The translations under genes and the position numbers were made by a program. Under the pieces are notes generated by a model that was given only the letters and a program-made list of their open reading frames with translations, did no database searches and was not told the DNA's origin. A stretch of DNA of 64,000 nt from CAWARU01 sp963784575 (GTDB lineage Bacteria > Pseudomonadota > Gammaproteobacteria > UBA6186 > Azoamicaceae): assembly GCA_963784575.1 (NCBI GenBank), contig CAWARU010000001.1, positions 3,762,362 through 3,826,361 on the forward strand, in the 5' to 3' direction. Below are positions 1 through 9,478 of this stretch, piece after piece. The stretch's first letter is position 1; each line of letters starts with the position of its first letter.

Positions 1-2
1 TT

Positions 3-149
3 ACTCAATATGAGGCATTACAACAACAAATGAAAGAGAAAGACAGAGAACTGCAAAAAGCTAAAGCACATTTGAAGGAAAAGGAAGAAGAACTGGAAGA
101 AATTGAATTAGATAGGGAACTTACCTATTATATTAACAATCATATATAA
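3..149 (+). CDS. C-terminal end of a coiled-coil protein (5' part outside window)
   Basis: An open frame enters from the left edge and ends at a TAA at 147-149. The 48 residues are almost entirely charged heptad-like sequence (QQQMKEKDRELQKAKAHLK, then a run of K and E), as in a long coiled coil, followed by a short tail ending TYYINNHI. Nothing identifies a family. The gene is truncated by the window edge, so length and start are unknown. The following 212 bases up to the next start hold no gene I can support. Confidence 0.6.
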   Translation, partial: TQYEALQQQMKEKDRELQKAKAHLKEKEEELEEIELDRELTYYINNHI

Positions 150-361
150 AGTTGAATAGAGGTGCAGCCGGGATCACTGTCATTTAGTTAAAAAGCAGTA
201 GCGTGTGAAGCTCAAACTTCAAAGACCAATTAGCTGAATTCGGGTCCTTAACTTTATTTGTTTTCAAATAACTATCTTTAAAACTTTAGCCCAAAGCCAT
301 TTGTATCCTCAAAATCAATAAGGTACAATTTAAATTTCTTGTTACTCGTGGAGGACAGTTT

Positions 362-1642
362 ATGATTTCAAGGGAAGAATTGGATAACCTTTTGGGGGAA
401 GTGCTTAAAGGCAATTGGCAAGCTAGGCAGAAAATCAGACGATATTTTGATAGAGAGATTAGGATAAATACGAGGACTTTTGCTGATGTCCCCCCAGCAA
501 AAGAAGAGCAAAAAAGGTATGTTGTTCGTTTCTTAACTGAGGCCTCAGAAAAAGGCAATCATTTTGCTACAGCCTATTTAGGTATATTTTACAGGGATGG
601 CACAGGTGTTGCAACTGATATCAATCGAGCTGTTGCGCTCTATCGAACTGCCGCAAATGCAAATAATGTCTGGGGTCTTGTTGATTTAGCAATATGCTTT
701 CGCGATGGAAAAGGTGTCGACAAAGATACCGGACAAGCATTGGAGTTAGCCAAGCGTGCTGCTAATCAAAATTTTCCGTACGGTCAATGTCAGGTGGCAT
801 ATATTCTGGATAAATGTATAAAAGATGGCACTGATAGAAAAGCTGAAGCAGATAGATGGTATCAGTTAGCTGCTCAAAATGGGGACGCATATGCGTTCAT
901 GAAATTGAATTTTGAAGGAAGAATATGGACATCGAAGAGCAATAATTTTAAAAGTTTGATGATGGATCATGCTTTTACCATTTATTTGCCAGTGAATAGA
1001 GATATTAAGTGTTCATTAACGCCTAACACAAAGACCGAAGTTAGCGGCTCTATATATGAGGGCGAAGGCACAATATCTAGTCACCAGGTACTCACTTCCT
1101 ATACATTTACCATAAGGTACACTGGGCCCGTTAATATTGGTGATAGAGAGCTTTGTAAAAAGAAGATTGGAAATATTTGGAATGAGGAATTGGATAAAGT
1201 CAATGCGGAATCTGGCCCTTGCTTTATTGATTGCTGTGGAATTAAATTTGGTGTTGTTCGTACCACAAGGCTTAAAATGGCACATGGTCGAGCTGAAATA
1301 AGACTAGAAGAAATGCTCGCAGGCTTTTTTAAGGAAGCCGATGAGCAATTATCCCGTCGTATTGCAGAAGTCGAACGAATTGAGAAATCACGCAAAGAAG
1401 GTGATGCTCATCGAGTACTAGTCGCTGGACCAATACCCGTTAGCGCAGTTCCACCAGCGATGCTTATCAGTGCAGAGGCAGCCGTTCCAGCGAGGGTTTC
1501 GCCAGATGCAGCCCCCAGACCACAGTTAGCTGCTCCAGTTCAAGCGACTCCAATGATCACCCTTTCTCAGGAACAATTACAAGCCTTAGTCCAAGCCGAA
1601 GTGGCGAAGGCTACAAGAGCAGCACCACCTTCTATGGGTTAA
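362..1642 (+). CDS. Sel1-like repeat protein
   Basis: The 426-residue protein starts at an ATG behind a good ribosome site (GGAGG about 7 bases upstream). Residues about 66-175 hold three Sel1-like repeats, recognisable by the pattern A..LG..Y.DG.GV..D...A..LYR.AA.. (for example GIFYRDGTGVATD and CFRDGKGVDKD). Sel1 repeats are TPR-like alpha-helical protein-binding modules, frequent in Legionella and Coxiella proteins that act at the host interface. Residues about 180-340 are not recognised. The tail (about 365-426) is rich in Ala and Pro, ending in a helical Gln/Ala/Glu stretch. No signal peptide is seen, so a cytoplasmic or type IV-secreted protein is possible; secretion is inference only. 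Confidence 0.8.
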   Translation: MISREELDNLLGEVLKGNWQARQKIRRYFDREIRINTRTFADVPPAKEEQKRYVVRFLTEASEKGNHFATAYLGIFYRDGTGVATDINRAVALYRTAANANNVWGLVDLAICFRDGKGVDKDTGQALELAKRAANQNFPYGQCQVAYILDKCIKDGTDRKAEADRWYQLAAQNGDAYAFMKLNFEGRIWTSKSNNFKSLMMDHAFTIYLPVNRDIKCSLTPNTKTEVSGSIYEGEGTISSHQVLTSYTFTIRYTGPVNIGDRELCKKKIGNIWNEELDKVNAESGPCFIDCCGIKFGVVRTTRLKMAHGRAEIRLEEMLAGFFKEADEQLSRRIAEVERIEKSRKEGDAHRVLVAGPIPVSAVPPAMLISAEAAVPARVSPDAAPRPQLAAPVQATPMITLSQEQLQALVQAEVAKATRAAPPSMG

Positions 1643-1734
1643 CTTTTGAGAAGTGAGTTAACAATTTGCCGGCAATTTAAAAGTGAATCTTTTAGGTTTA
1701 GGTGTTGAAATTCTTGCTGAGCCTCATAGAACGC

Positions 1735-3294
1735 CTATAGTCTGTCGTCTATAGAATGACTTTTCTTCCCTAATCGCCTAGGTTTTGGTGATTCTTCTTC
1801 TCTAAATGGTGAAGAGAAAAATGAAAAGGTTGCTGCAGGGATTCTATCTTTTATATCACTCATATCACCTAGTTCGCACCATTTATCACCTGACTTTTTC
1901 CTATAATAGAGCGTGTAGAGACCATCGGCACCAAGATATTTTTCCATGTCTGGAATAAATACCTGCTTCTTTCCTCCTTCTTTTTGAACAATGGTTCCCG
2001 ATATTTTATCATCAATTATTTCTATACCAACTTCTCTATACGAGAGAGCTGCTCGACGCACAACATTATAACGCCTTCGCTTCTTTCCAACCTCTTCAAA
2101 ATCCCACGACTTTCCGTTGTAAGTCCAACGGGTATTGCGGAAAGAACCTCCCCAAAAAAAAGATTTAACAAAATAGTTGCACTCAAAAGATTTTGGTTGC
2201 ATATCAATTTCTTTGGAATCCTTCTTATCTTTTCTATCATCTTTTAGGAAAAATAACCCAGGGTTCTTATCAACTTTTTCTGTTTTACTTGGCTCGCTTC
2301 TTTTTTGTTTTAGTCGCTTACCAGTTTTTTCAGCAGGTAGTTCGCTGTCTTTTCTTCCAATTGATTCCCTACCAGCCCTAACTCCGGCAGTTAAGGTTAG
2401 TTTATTAATCTGCTGCATTTCACGTACTAATCTCCACCATTTAGTTTCTCCCTTAATAAAATTTGTCTTTTCCAAAAGCCACATCTTGTTTGAACCACAA
2501 TCAGGTATAAAATACCAATACAATCTATCTTCACGTTTTTTTTCAACAATGGTTCCTGATGTGCCATTCATTGGAGTGAGTTTTTTTGTAAAACCAGAAA
2601 GAGTTTCACGACCTATAATTTGAAACTGTTGAATAAAGTCTTTACCATCGAGGCTGCTCGGTGCCTTTCTGGTCCACACTGTCCCATTCCGTGTCCATTG
2701 AACAATATATGATTTATCACTCGATTCATAGTAGCTATGGCTAAAACTCATCGGTTGTTCCCCAGATGATTTTACAGATGATTTTCTGACTTCTCTCTCA
2801 GTAGCCTCTCTTGTTTCTTTTCTTTCAACTCTTTTCTTGGTTTCTTCTCTCGTAATTTCCTTTGGATTTTCAGCCTCCACAGACGGATTGGACGAATAAG
2901 AATGATACTTTACCTTAACAACCTCTAGTCGCTTTTTTTCTAACCGCAATGCTGCTTCTGCCGCAGGCAACTTATCTTTAGCCTCCCGTAAAGCATCATG
3001 AGCCTTTTTTCCTCGTGCGTTAATGGCATCTTCATCTTTATTTACAACAGCACCCCAACTCTTATCAAAGTGAAAATGACCTCCACTATAAGTAGGGGCT
3101 GCTAATGCAGCTGATGCAAGCCTATTTGCTTTGTTCATAAGCATACGTTTGTCTTCTGGAATTACAACATTTAAAGTATATTCTGAAGATGAAATTTTTG
3201 CTGTTAATTCATCTACGTGTCGTTGAGCCGCTTTCACTCTCTCTTCAGCTTCGAGAATGGCTAATTCTGCTTCAGCTTCTTGAACTGTTTGCAT
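1735..3294 (-). CDS. Coiled-coil protein with an internal domain duplication
   Basis: I chose the ATG at 3294 because GGAG lies about 9 bases upstream; a further in-frame TTG at 3354 has no such support. The 519-residue product begins with an Ala/Glu coiled coil (about residues 1-130), passes through a highly charged K/E/R linker, and then carries two copies of an unrecognised domain at about 182-292 and 367-478. Both copies share the order W.(R/Y)NG..W, then SGTIV.K, then FIPD, then K.W..L. Between them is a Lys-rich linker. No catalytic motif or signal peptide is visible. Function unknown; the architecture resembles the modular proteins of intracellular bacteria but that is inference. Confidence 0.7.
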   Translation of the reverse strand: MQTVQEAEAELAILEAEERVKAAQRHVDELTAKISSSEYTLNVVIPEDKRMLMNKANRLASAALAAPTYSGGHFHFDKSWGAVVNKDEDAINARGKKAHDALREAKDKLPAAEAALRLEKKRLEVVKVKYHSYSSNPSVEAENPKEITREETKKRVERKETREATEREVRKSSVKSSGEQPMSFSHSYYESSDKSYIVQWTRNGTVWTRKAPSSLDGKDFIQQFQIIGRETLSGFTKKLTPMNGTSGTIVEKKREDRLYWYFIPDCGSNKMWLLEKTNFIKGETKWWRLVREMQQINKLTLTAGVRAGRESIGRKDSELPAEKTGKRLKQKRSEPSKTEKVDKNPGLFFLKDDRKDKKDSKEIDMQPKSFECNYFVKSFFWGGSFRNTRWTYNGKSWDFEEVGKKRRRYNVVRRAALSYREVGIEIIDDKISGTIVQKEGGKKQVFIPDMEKYLGADGLYTLYYRKKSGDKWCELGDMSDIKDRIPAATFSFFSSPFREEESPKPRRLGKKSHSIDDRL

Positions 3295-3631
3295 AATAGA
3301 TGCTCCATTTAAAATTAAGTTTATTAAATGACAATTTCTATTTGTAAAAATCAATCATTTAATGAGAGGCAATTGAGACAAGCCACTATTCTCTTCTACA
3401 GGGTCATGGTCCCGAGCAACAAAATAGAGCGCTTGTCTCTTCATTCCGGTGCCCAAAAATGAATGATTGTAACCATTTTCAGTAGTTAATGACAAGGTGA
3501 GGGTGGGCACACAAACTGCATTTTTTTATTAGAAATAGTTTGAAGCTTCCAGAAAATGTTACTGCAACTTGCTAGAGCAAGATCTTAGGATCAACTATAC
3601 TATCAATTAACTTGAGCACTTGAGGCTAAGT
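3295..3631. other. Intergenic region with nested inverted repeats
   Basis: No gene is seen in this spacer between two diverging genes. It contains two nested inverted repeats: CAATCATT at 3352-3359 pairs with AATGATTG at 3462-3469, and inside that GAGACAAGC at 3375-3383 pairs with GCTTGTCTC at 3431-3439. This could be a degenerate palindromic repeat or a structured leader; nothing decides between these. Confidence 0.4.
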
Positions 3632-3895
3632 ATGCTACATGGCAAAAATGTAAGGCTTCGTTTAATTCAATCCTCTGATCTCCCAGCTCTATACGAAAAA
3701 TTGCATGATGCAGAAATAAGAGGCCCTTATTATCCCTTGGCTTTTGTGCCAGAACCTTTGTTACAAATGGCCTATGGGCGTGATAGATTCTGGTCTGCTG
3801 ATTCAAAAAGAATGCTCATCGTGGATTTAGAAGACAATATGTTGGGAGCCATTCATGCAAAATTTGCAAGATACTCTGATTGTATTGAAATATGA
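3632..3895 (+). pseudogene. Truncated GNAT-type acetyltransferase (N-terminal part only)
   Basis: The ATG at 3632 has GAGG about 7 bases upstream. The 87-residue product opens like a RimJ/RimL-type GNAT enzyme (beta strand VRLRLIQSSD, then a helix, later strands with LIVDLEDNMLGAI), but stops before the acetyl-CoA binding loop (Q/R-x-x-G-x-G/A), which GNAT enzymes need. The usual length is about 170-190 residues. Its TGA overlaps the ATG of the next gene by four bases (ATGA). It may be a remnant joined to the kinase gene by a deletion, or a very short accessory protein; activity as an acetyltransferase is unlikely. Confidence 0.5.
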
Positions 3896-4890
3896 ATCAT
3901 CAAACACACATTTTCAAATGGGGAAGCGATTATCTAGTAGCTAATGGGTACTCCATAGAAAACTCACCTGAAACCTTGCTGTCAACACCTTGGTCAGCTG
4001 TGATACGATTTTCAACTTCAAAAGGTGATATCTATCTAAAACAAACACCTGCGTCTTTGTACCTATCCAATGAACCGAAGATCATGCGGCTATTGTCAGA
4101 GCAATTTCATGCAAGTGTACCAGTTGTGATAGCTATCAATGATGAGCTGCATTGTTTTTTGATGCGTGATGCAGGGATTCCTTTGCGTGAAGCGCTTAAA
4201 GCCGAATTCAAACCAGATCTATTGTGCCAAGCAATTAAGCAATTCGCCGCGATCCAACGTTCGACAGAAGATCATGTAGATTCATTTCTTAAACTAGGTG
4301 TTCCGGATTGGCGATTAGATAAATTACCCATTCTATATGATAAAATGATAAACCTTACCGATTTTTTAAAAGAAGAAGATATAACCGACCAAGAACTGCA
4401 AATATTACAGAGCCTAAGTCCGAAATTTCAAGCACAATGCAAATTGTTATCCGAATATGGAATCCCTGAAACATTAGGGTATCACGATTTTCATGATAAA
4501 AATGTTCTTTTTGATCCAAATACTAAAATAATGACATTTGTTGATTGGAGTGAGACTGCCATCATCCATCCATTTTTTTCTTTATATAATTGTCTGCAAC
4601 AATCTACCATCCATCATGGCGTAAAAGAAGATGATCAAATCTATAGGAAACTTCAAGATGCTTGTTTTGAAAACTGGTTAGGATTAGCGACAAAAAAACA
4701 ATTCTTAGACATGTTTGCAATAGTCAAACAGTTATGGCTAATTTATTCTGCCCTGGCTTGTTATCACTGCATGATAAACGTAGACTTGCAAGTCTACAAG
4801 GCATTTTATCCCAATAAGCCTAGCCAATTCACTAGAATGATTAGAGGATATATCAGACTACAGACAAAATTCAAAGGATTTATAGACTAA
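3892..4890 (+). CDS. Aminoglycoside phosphotransferase (APH)-family kinase-like protein
   Basis: The 332-residue protein has the APH/choline-kinase fold signatures: an N-terminal lobe with IYLKQTP (the ATP-binding Lys), a gatekeeper-like region CFLMRDAG, the catalytic Brenner-type loop HDFHDKNVLF, and the metal-binding FVDWSE. Such enzymes phosphorylate hydroxyl groups on small molecules such as aminoglycosides, choline or homoserine. The substrate cannot be read from the sequence, and antibiotic resistance should not be assumed. The gene overlaps the truncated GNAT fragment by four bases, so it is probably translated by coupling from that fragment or is the surviving half of a two-gene unit. 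Confidence 0.75.
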   Translation: MNHQTHIFKWGSDYLVANGYSIENSPETLLSTPWSAVIRFSTSKGDIYLKQTPASLYLSNEPKIMRLLSEQFHASVPVVIAINDELHCFLMRDAGIPLREALKAEFKPDLLCQAIKQFAAIQRSTEDHVDSFLKLGVPDWRLDKLPILYDKMINLTDFLKEEDITDQELQILQSLSPKFQAQCKLLSEYGIPETLGYHDFHDKNVLFDPNTKIMTFVDWSETAIIHPFFSLYNCLQQSTIHHGVKEDDQIYRKLQDACFENWLGLATKKQFLDMFAIVKQLWLIYSALACYHCMINVDLQVYKAFYPNKPSQFTRMIRGYIRLQTKFKGFID

Positions 4891-5088
4891 CCTTGGCCTG
4901 AAAGAGAGCACTTTTTATTAATTCCGCTTGGAGTCCCACAATTATAAATAGTATAGTTAATCTAGTTGAAAAGAAACAAAATAGATATTAACGGGGTCTA
5001 AAAACTTATAAGCAAGAAGCTTTTTAAGATTTAAGGCAGTTTACATGTAAAATCACATAATTTTTATTATTAGGATTAAAGATTGACA

Positions 5089-5397
5089 ATGAGTGCTACC
5101 AGTAGCGACGTTAAAGAATTGATTCATAAAGCTTTACATGAAAAAAACGTAGAGGCTGCAGAGAATTTGCTTGAACTATCGTCCGATGAAAAAATTCGTC
5201 AAGAGATTTTACAGGGTCTTTTAATACATCCCCATGATCCTAATCAAAATCCACTGATGAATGCTTTAAAAACACAAAATCATCAAGTTGCAGCTATTTT
5301 ACTAAAAATCCCAGATTTAAATATTTCAAATATTAAAGAAAAATCGTATACACTCTTGGTCAATGGAACAAAAGTTAGGGCTGATATGCTAACCTGA
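5089..5397 (+). CDS. Small helical (ankyrin-like) hypothetical protein
   Basis: About 102 residues. A TTG at 5083 lies 7 bases behind AGGA and could be the true start; the ATG at 5089 is given as the conventional choice. The sequence has helix pairs with spacing like degenerate ankyrin repeats (KELIHKALHEKNVEAAENLL; then DPNQNPLMNALKTQNHQ followed by VAAILL), close in style to the ankyrin proteins elsewhere in this window. It may be a truncated ankyrin protein. No function can be assigned. Confidence 0.5.
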   Translation: MSATSSDVKELIHKALHEKNVEAAENLLELSSDEKIRQEILQGLLIHPHDPNQNPLMNALKTQNHQVAAILLKIPDLNISNIKEKSYTLLVNGTKVRADMLT

Positions 5398-5475
5398 AAA
5401 TCAAGCACACGCTTTTTATTATTTTAAATAAATTTCATATAAAACCCATCAATTATAAATTGAGCGAGAGTACAC

Positions 5476-6537
5476 ATGATTAAAGCAATGGGATATGCCA
5501 CTCAAGGTGCAAGAGAACCACTCAATTTCTTTGAATTTCAACGCAGAGAGTTAAGAGCTCATGATATTCAGCTTGAAATTCTCTATTGCGGGATATGTCA
5601 CTCAGACATTCATAATGCTCGCAATGAATGGCATAATGCCATCTATCCAATGGTCCCAGGACACGAAATCGTTGGTAAAGTCACTAAAATTGGCGAGGCT
5701 GTATCGGAATTTAAAGTAGGTGATCTCGCTGCTGTAGGATGCTTGGTGGGATCTTGTCAAAAGTGCAAGAACTGTGGAGAAGGACTGGAACAATATTGTG
5801 AAAATGGCTTTACTCTCACTTACAACAGTAAAGATCCTGAAACTGCGGAAACAACATATGGGGGCTTTTCCAATACAATTGTTGTCAATGATAAATTTGT
5901 CCTTCATTTGCCAAAAGAGCTTGATATTAAAGCAGCGGCACCTCTTTTATGTGCAGGTATCACTACCTATTCTCCACTTCGTCATTGGAAGGTTGCAAAG
6001 GGACAGAAAGTTGGAGTTGTGGGCTTGGGAGGGCTCGGCCATATGGCGGTCAAATTTGCACATGCCTTTGGCGCAGAGGTAACTGTTATCACGACTTCGC
6101 CTAGCAAGGAACAAGATGCGAGAAAGTTGGGTGCATCAAACGTCATCATCTCTAAAGATCAGAGACAAATGCAAAAAGAGGCAAACAGTTTTGACTTTAT
6201 TCTGAATACTGTTCCCAGATCACATGACATGAATCCCTATCTCGATCTCTTAAAACGCGATTGCGTCATGGTAATTGTTGGCGCGGTTGAGCCAATAGAA
6301 CCCGGTGTAGATGGCAGTAAACTCGTCTTTAAGCGTCGATCCATTGCAGGTTCGCTCATCGGCGGCCTGAAAGAAACCCAAGAAATGCTTAATTTTTGTG
6401 CAGAACATAATGTACTTCCTCAAGTAGAAATGATTCCAATCCAGAAAGTCAATGAAGCCTTTGAACGCACCATTAAAAATGATGTAAAGTATCGTTTTGT
6501 GATCGATATGGCATCTCTTAGAGAAGAGAGCGCCTAG
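5476..6537 (+). CDS. Zinc-dependent NAD(P)-linked alcohol dehydrogenase (YahK/cinnamyl-alcohol type)
   Basis: A full-length (353 residues) medium-chain dehydrogenase. Catalytic zinc ligands are Cys41 in GICHSD, His63-Glu64 in PGHE, and the Cys in PLLCAG near 158. Structural zinc is bound by four Cys at about 94, 97, 100 and 108 (CQKCKNC then QYC). The nucleotide-binding fold has GLGGLGHMAVK near 183-193. The closest named relatives by eye are E. coli YahK and plant-type cinnamyl alcohol dehydrogenases, which reduce aldehydes with NADPH. It stands alone, with its own upstream region, and probably detoxifies or interconverts aldehydes in the cytoplasm; the exact substrate is not shown. Confidence 0.9.
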   Translation: MIKAMGYATQGAREPLNFFEFQRRELRAHDIQLEILYCGICHSDIHNARNEWHNAIYPMVPGHEIVGKVTKIGEAVSEFKVGDLAAVGCLVGSCQKCKNCGEGLEQYCENGFTLTYNSKDPETAETTYGGFSNTIVVNDKFVLHLPKELDIKAAAPLLCAGITTYSPLRHWKVAKGQKVGVVGLGGLGHMAVKFAHAFGAEVTVITTSPSKEQDARKLGASNVIISKDQRQMQKEANSFDFILNTVPRSHDMNPYLDLLKRDCVMVIVGAVEPIEPGVDGSKLVFKRRSIAGSLIGGLKETQEMLNFCAEHNVLPQVEMIPIQKVNEAFERTIKNDVKYRFVIDMASLREESA

Positions 6538-6558
6538 AAGCTGCCTTATTGTAAAAAT

Positions 6559-8634
6559 TCAAGTCGAGGACTTAAAAGAACCTGGCTTTTTTGGCATCAA
6601 GTCCGGGGGAGATGCTTGTTGTTGCATCGCATCTTTCTTTTGGTGACCCATCATTTTCATTAAATTCAAGTAATATTGTTTCTGAGTATTCTCGTCTCTT
6701 TTGGTTCTTTGAACCTGTTTCTTAAAGACCATGTAAGCTAAACGCTTAGCGAGATTGCCTCTGGGGCTGGTAAAAGCATTGACTTGCTTTAATATCTTAT
6801 CTGTTCTTGTTTGCAGCATGGCACTGACGGTGGCTACGGCCTCAGAATGTGTTGCATAGAGCTTTGTTTTTGCGCGCATCAAATGGTGTTTATCTTGTGC
6901 AGCAGTTTCTTTGGTTTTTTCCATGCGATGCTTTAGTTCTTCCGCTGCTTTTTGTTCTGCTATTGCTCTCCTATCTTCTTCTTGAATTTGTTTGTCAATT
7001 ACTTTGTCAATTTCAGTCGCTAATTGATTATTTTTTTCAAAAAGTGTATCCAAATTAAATTCAAGAACCTGCCTCATATCTTCAGGTTCTAGCGGTTCTT
7101 TTGAAGCTTTGTCCACCATGCTTTCAAATTCTAGCTTTATTTTGTTGTAAAAATGTAGGTATTCCTGTTTTGCTTTTTTTAATTCTTCACTCTGTGATTC
7201 AAATTCATCCGCAAAATGCAATAATTTCTTGCCATCTTCCAAGGAGACCTTACCTAAGCTAATCATTGATTTGGTATAAGCTTTGATGTTGGATTTCTCA
7301 TCTTGTACCATATGATCCATCATGTCCTCTTTTCTTTTCAGACGGTTTTTCATAAACTCTTTTAAAATATCAGACTTTGTTTTTGAATCGGGTGTGGATT
7401 CATATCTCTCTAACATTTCAAAAAAAGCAATCGAATCATCTATCGCATCGGTGGCTCCAGTACCTCTATAAAAATTTGCATTCATAAAAGCATCACCCAC
7501 ACAGACAAAAATCCCATTATTATGTAATGGAACACAAGGGGTTTCAGTAAATTCTAACATTAAATTAAAGGCGGTTGCTTTGAGCTGATTTGCTTTGTCT
7601 ATCTCAGGATCATTCATAGGGTTTGGGGTAATATCAAGTTCAAAGCGAGAATCAGCGTCGACTACATTATACGCATACTTTAACATATTCTTGCTCCATT
7701 TTTCCAAAAGAGCAATCATTTTTTCTTTACCTTGCTTTGACAAATTCAAATCGGCTATTTTCTGGGGAATTTCACCGGCAATATAAAATTTTGTCCCGTC
7801 AGCATTGGAAAATACATAAAACCTTGGTGCAAAAGGTAATGTCCAACCCAGTTCGGCTAATTCAGCTTTTTGATCTTTTGTAAGTTGTAATGTACCGCCT
7901 TCTATTTCACGAACTTGAACCCTGTGATGTTCTGGGTCCATCCCAGGCGCCAATCTCAGAAAAGTCGTAGTTTGCGGCACTGCTCGAACTTGCTTTTCTA
8001 ATTTTTTATATTCGATTTCTTTCATGAGAGCTTTGCTTGCTTTCGGCAATGCAGCGACTGCTTTATTAAAAGCTTTGGATACAGTTCTCTGCGCTCCATC
8101 TGCGGCTACAAAATAATCAAATTCAATATTATCTGTGCCTTTAGGAGATTCCACCTTGACGACATTTTTTCCGTTGGAAAAATCAAATGCTTTAATGTCA
8201 TGCCCGATTCGGATGCGTCCTTCTTTCCTCAAGACGCCAGTAGGATCTAATTTGTATAATAAAAATCTTTGAACACTATTCAAGGGAACTGCAAAATCAT
8301 GATAATCCAAAAGAAAACGCTGCTCCTCAGTTAATCCACGCATGATTTCTTGTCTTGCTTTTTCATCACCCTCTTTTTGCAATTTCCTCTTTATTAATGC
8401 AACTTTTTCAGTATCTTCTTGAGAAAAAATAAAAATATCAGGATATGCGTTAGGATCAAAAAAGATTCTTTGTTCCCTTGAAAAATGCTCTCTTTTTTCA
8501 ATTAGAACGAAATCATAACCCTTTTGTTTTGCTTTAATAACTTCCACCAGACCACCTGGTCCCATTCCTGCGATGACCATTTTCTTCTTGGCCTCGGGTT
8601 TTAGAAGTTCCTCTTTATGTGGTGCTACACTCAT
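6559..8634 (-). CDS. FAD-dependent monooxygenase-like protein with long helical C-terminus (MICAL-like N-terminus)
   Basis: 691 residues. The N-terminus has a Rossmann FAD-binding motif GMGPGG (residues 23-28), followed by VLIEKREHFSREQRI, which resembles the MICAL flavoprotein monooxygenase pattern (EKR..FSR). A second flavin motif is VCVGDAF near residue 380, followed by a Gly/Thr-rich loop, as in PHBH-fold hydroxylases. From about residue 430 onward the protein is charged, helical and coiled-coil-like, ending in a basic, Met/Gln-rich tail. PHBH-fold enzymes hydroxylate small molecules; MICAL oxidises methionines of actin. A host-cytoskeleton role would fit a MICAL-like enzyme but is inference; the similarity was judged by eye only. 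Confidence 0.7.
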   Translation of the reverse strand: MSVAPHKEELLKPEAKKKMVIAGMGPGGLVEVIKAKQKGYDFVLIEKREHFSREQRIFFDPNAYPDIFIFSQEDTEKVALIKRKLQKEGDEKARQEIMRGLTEEQRFLLDYHDFAVPLNSVQRFLLYKLDPTGVLRKEGRIRIGHDIKAFDFSNGKNVVKVESPKGTDNIEFDYFVAADGAQRTVSKAFNKAVAALPKASKALMKEIEYKKLEKQVRAVPQTTTFLRLAPGMDPEHHRVQVREIEGGTLQLTKDQKAELAELGWTLPFAPRFYVFSNADGTKFYIAGEIPQKIADLNLSKQGKEKMIALLEKWSKNMLKYAYNVVDADSRFELDITPNPMNDPEIDKANQLKATAFNLMLEFTETPCVPLHNNGIFVCVGDAFMNANFYRGTGATDAIDDSIAFFEMLERYESTPDSKTKSDILKEFMKNRLKRKEDMMDHMVQDEKSNIKAYTKSMISLGKVSLEDGKKLLHFADEFESQSEELKKAKQEYLHFYNKIKLEFESMVDKASKEPLEPEDMRQVLEFNLDTLFEKNNQLATEIDKVIDKQIQEEDRRAIAEQKAAEELKHRMEKTKETAAQDKHHLMRAKTKLYATHSEAVATVSAMLQTRTDKILKQVNAFTSPRGNLAKRLAYMVFKKQVQRTKRDENTQKQYYLNLMKMMGHQKKDAMQQQASPPDLMPKKPGSFKSST

Positions 8635-8845
8635 TTATGGGTTCCTTTCTTATCATTTATCACAATAATTTATTATTTTTGATTAGAGATAAGAAAAGAA
8701 GTTCCCAGGGTAGAATTGTATGTTTTTCTTTTCTAAGATAAAATTTTTTATGTGTATTCTTGCCCAACTCTAGTGGCTGCACAAAACAAAAGGAGAAAAA
8801 AATGGGAAAGGAAGACTCAGGGCAAACTTGGTGCCCGCACTTACT

Positions 8846-9397
8846 TTAGGACCGGCCTTTATCCTTCTCCGAGTGAATGAACTTATTTCTTCGGAAAAAG
8901 AGTGCTATTAATTTTCCATGACCCAGAATGCGGCCAATTTCTAAAAAGGCAAAGAGAAAGAAGAATACGAAAATCATATTGATTATATTCGCTAAGATCA
9001 CAAAAATACCTTTTGCAATAAGTTCATGATAAATGGTTATAATTTCTTTTTTATGTATAAATCCGACTATAAAGTGTTCAATAATCTGAAATATTATAAC
9101 AAAAGAACTGAAGATTATTGTTTTATAGATTACAGGGTAAATGAGAGGTTTATTTAAAAATCTTTCCCCAAAACCAAAAATTTGACCGATCCTGATAATT
9201 TTCGCTAAAATTAATGCCTCAATTATAGCGAAACTGTAATGAGTAGTATTAATGGAATACTGTTCTAAGATAAGCCGACGAGAAGTTAGTACTGCTATAA
9301 ATAAAATCGCTAAAAATATTGCATAGATAGAATACCATTTAATTTCATCAATTAGAGTTTCTTTCAAAGGCTTTTTAAATTGGCTTGAAAATGTCAT
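8846..9397 (-). CDS. Four-helix integral membrane protein of unknown function
   Basis: The ATG at 9397 has GGGA about 10 bases upstream; a TTG at 9412 is an alternative. The product (about 183 residues) has four hydrophobic segments: one near YSIYAIFLAILFIAVLT, one near FAIIEALILAKII, one near TIIFSSFVIIFQII and one near GIFVILANIINMIFVF. Short charged loops separate them and the C-terminus is basic (FFRRNKF). No family is recognised. It should sit in the inner membrane. Confidence 0.6.
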   Translation of the reverse strand: MTFSSQFKKPLKETLIDEIKWYSIYAIFLAILFIAVLTSRRLILEQYSINTTHYSFAIIEALILAKIIRIGQIFGFGERFLNKPLIYPVIYKTIIFSSFVIIFQIIEHFIVGFIHKKEIITIYHELIAKGIFVILANIINMIFVFFFLFAFLEIGRILGHGKLIALFFRRNKFIHSEKDKGRS

Positions 9398-9478
9398 AAA
9401 TGCAAATCCCAAGGCTTCTTGAGGTGGAAAAACAAAATGACATTTTACACTAAAGTTATCTCATCTTACCATTCACCA

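Noticed and set aside
2177..2623. Plus-strand frame of 148 codons antisense to the coiled-coil gene
   Set aside because: Shadow of a strongly biased charged coding region; Ser/Leu/Phe-rich as expected from reading antisense to K/E-rich codons.
8802..8849. A 15-codon frame on the plus strand behind a perfect AGGAG site
   Set aside because: Too short, antisense to the end of a minus-strand membrane protein gene, and no relatives recognised; the purine-rich site is likely chance.
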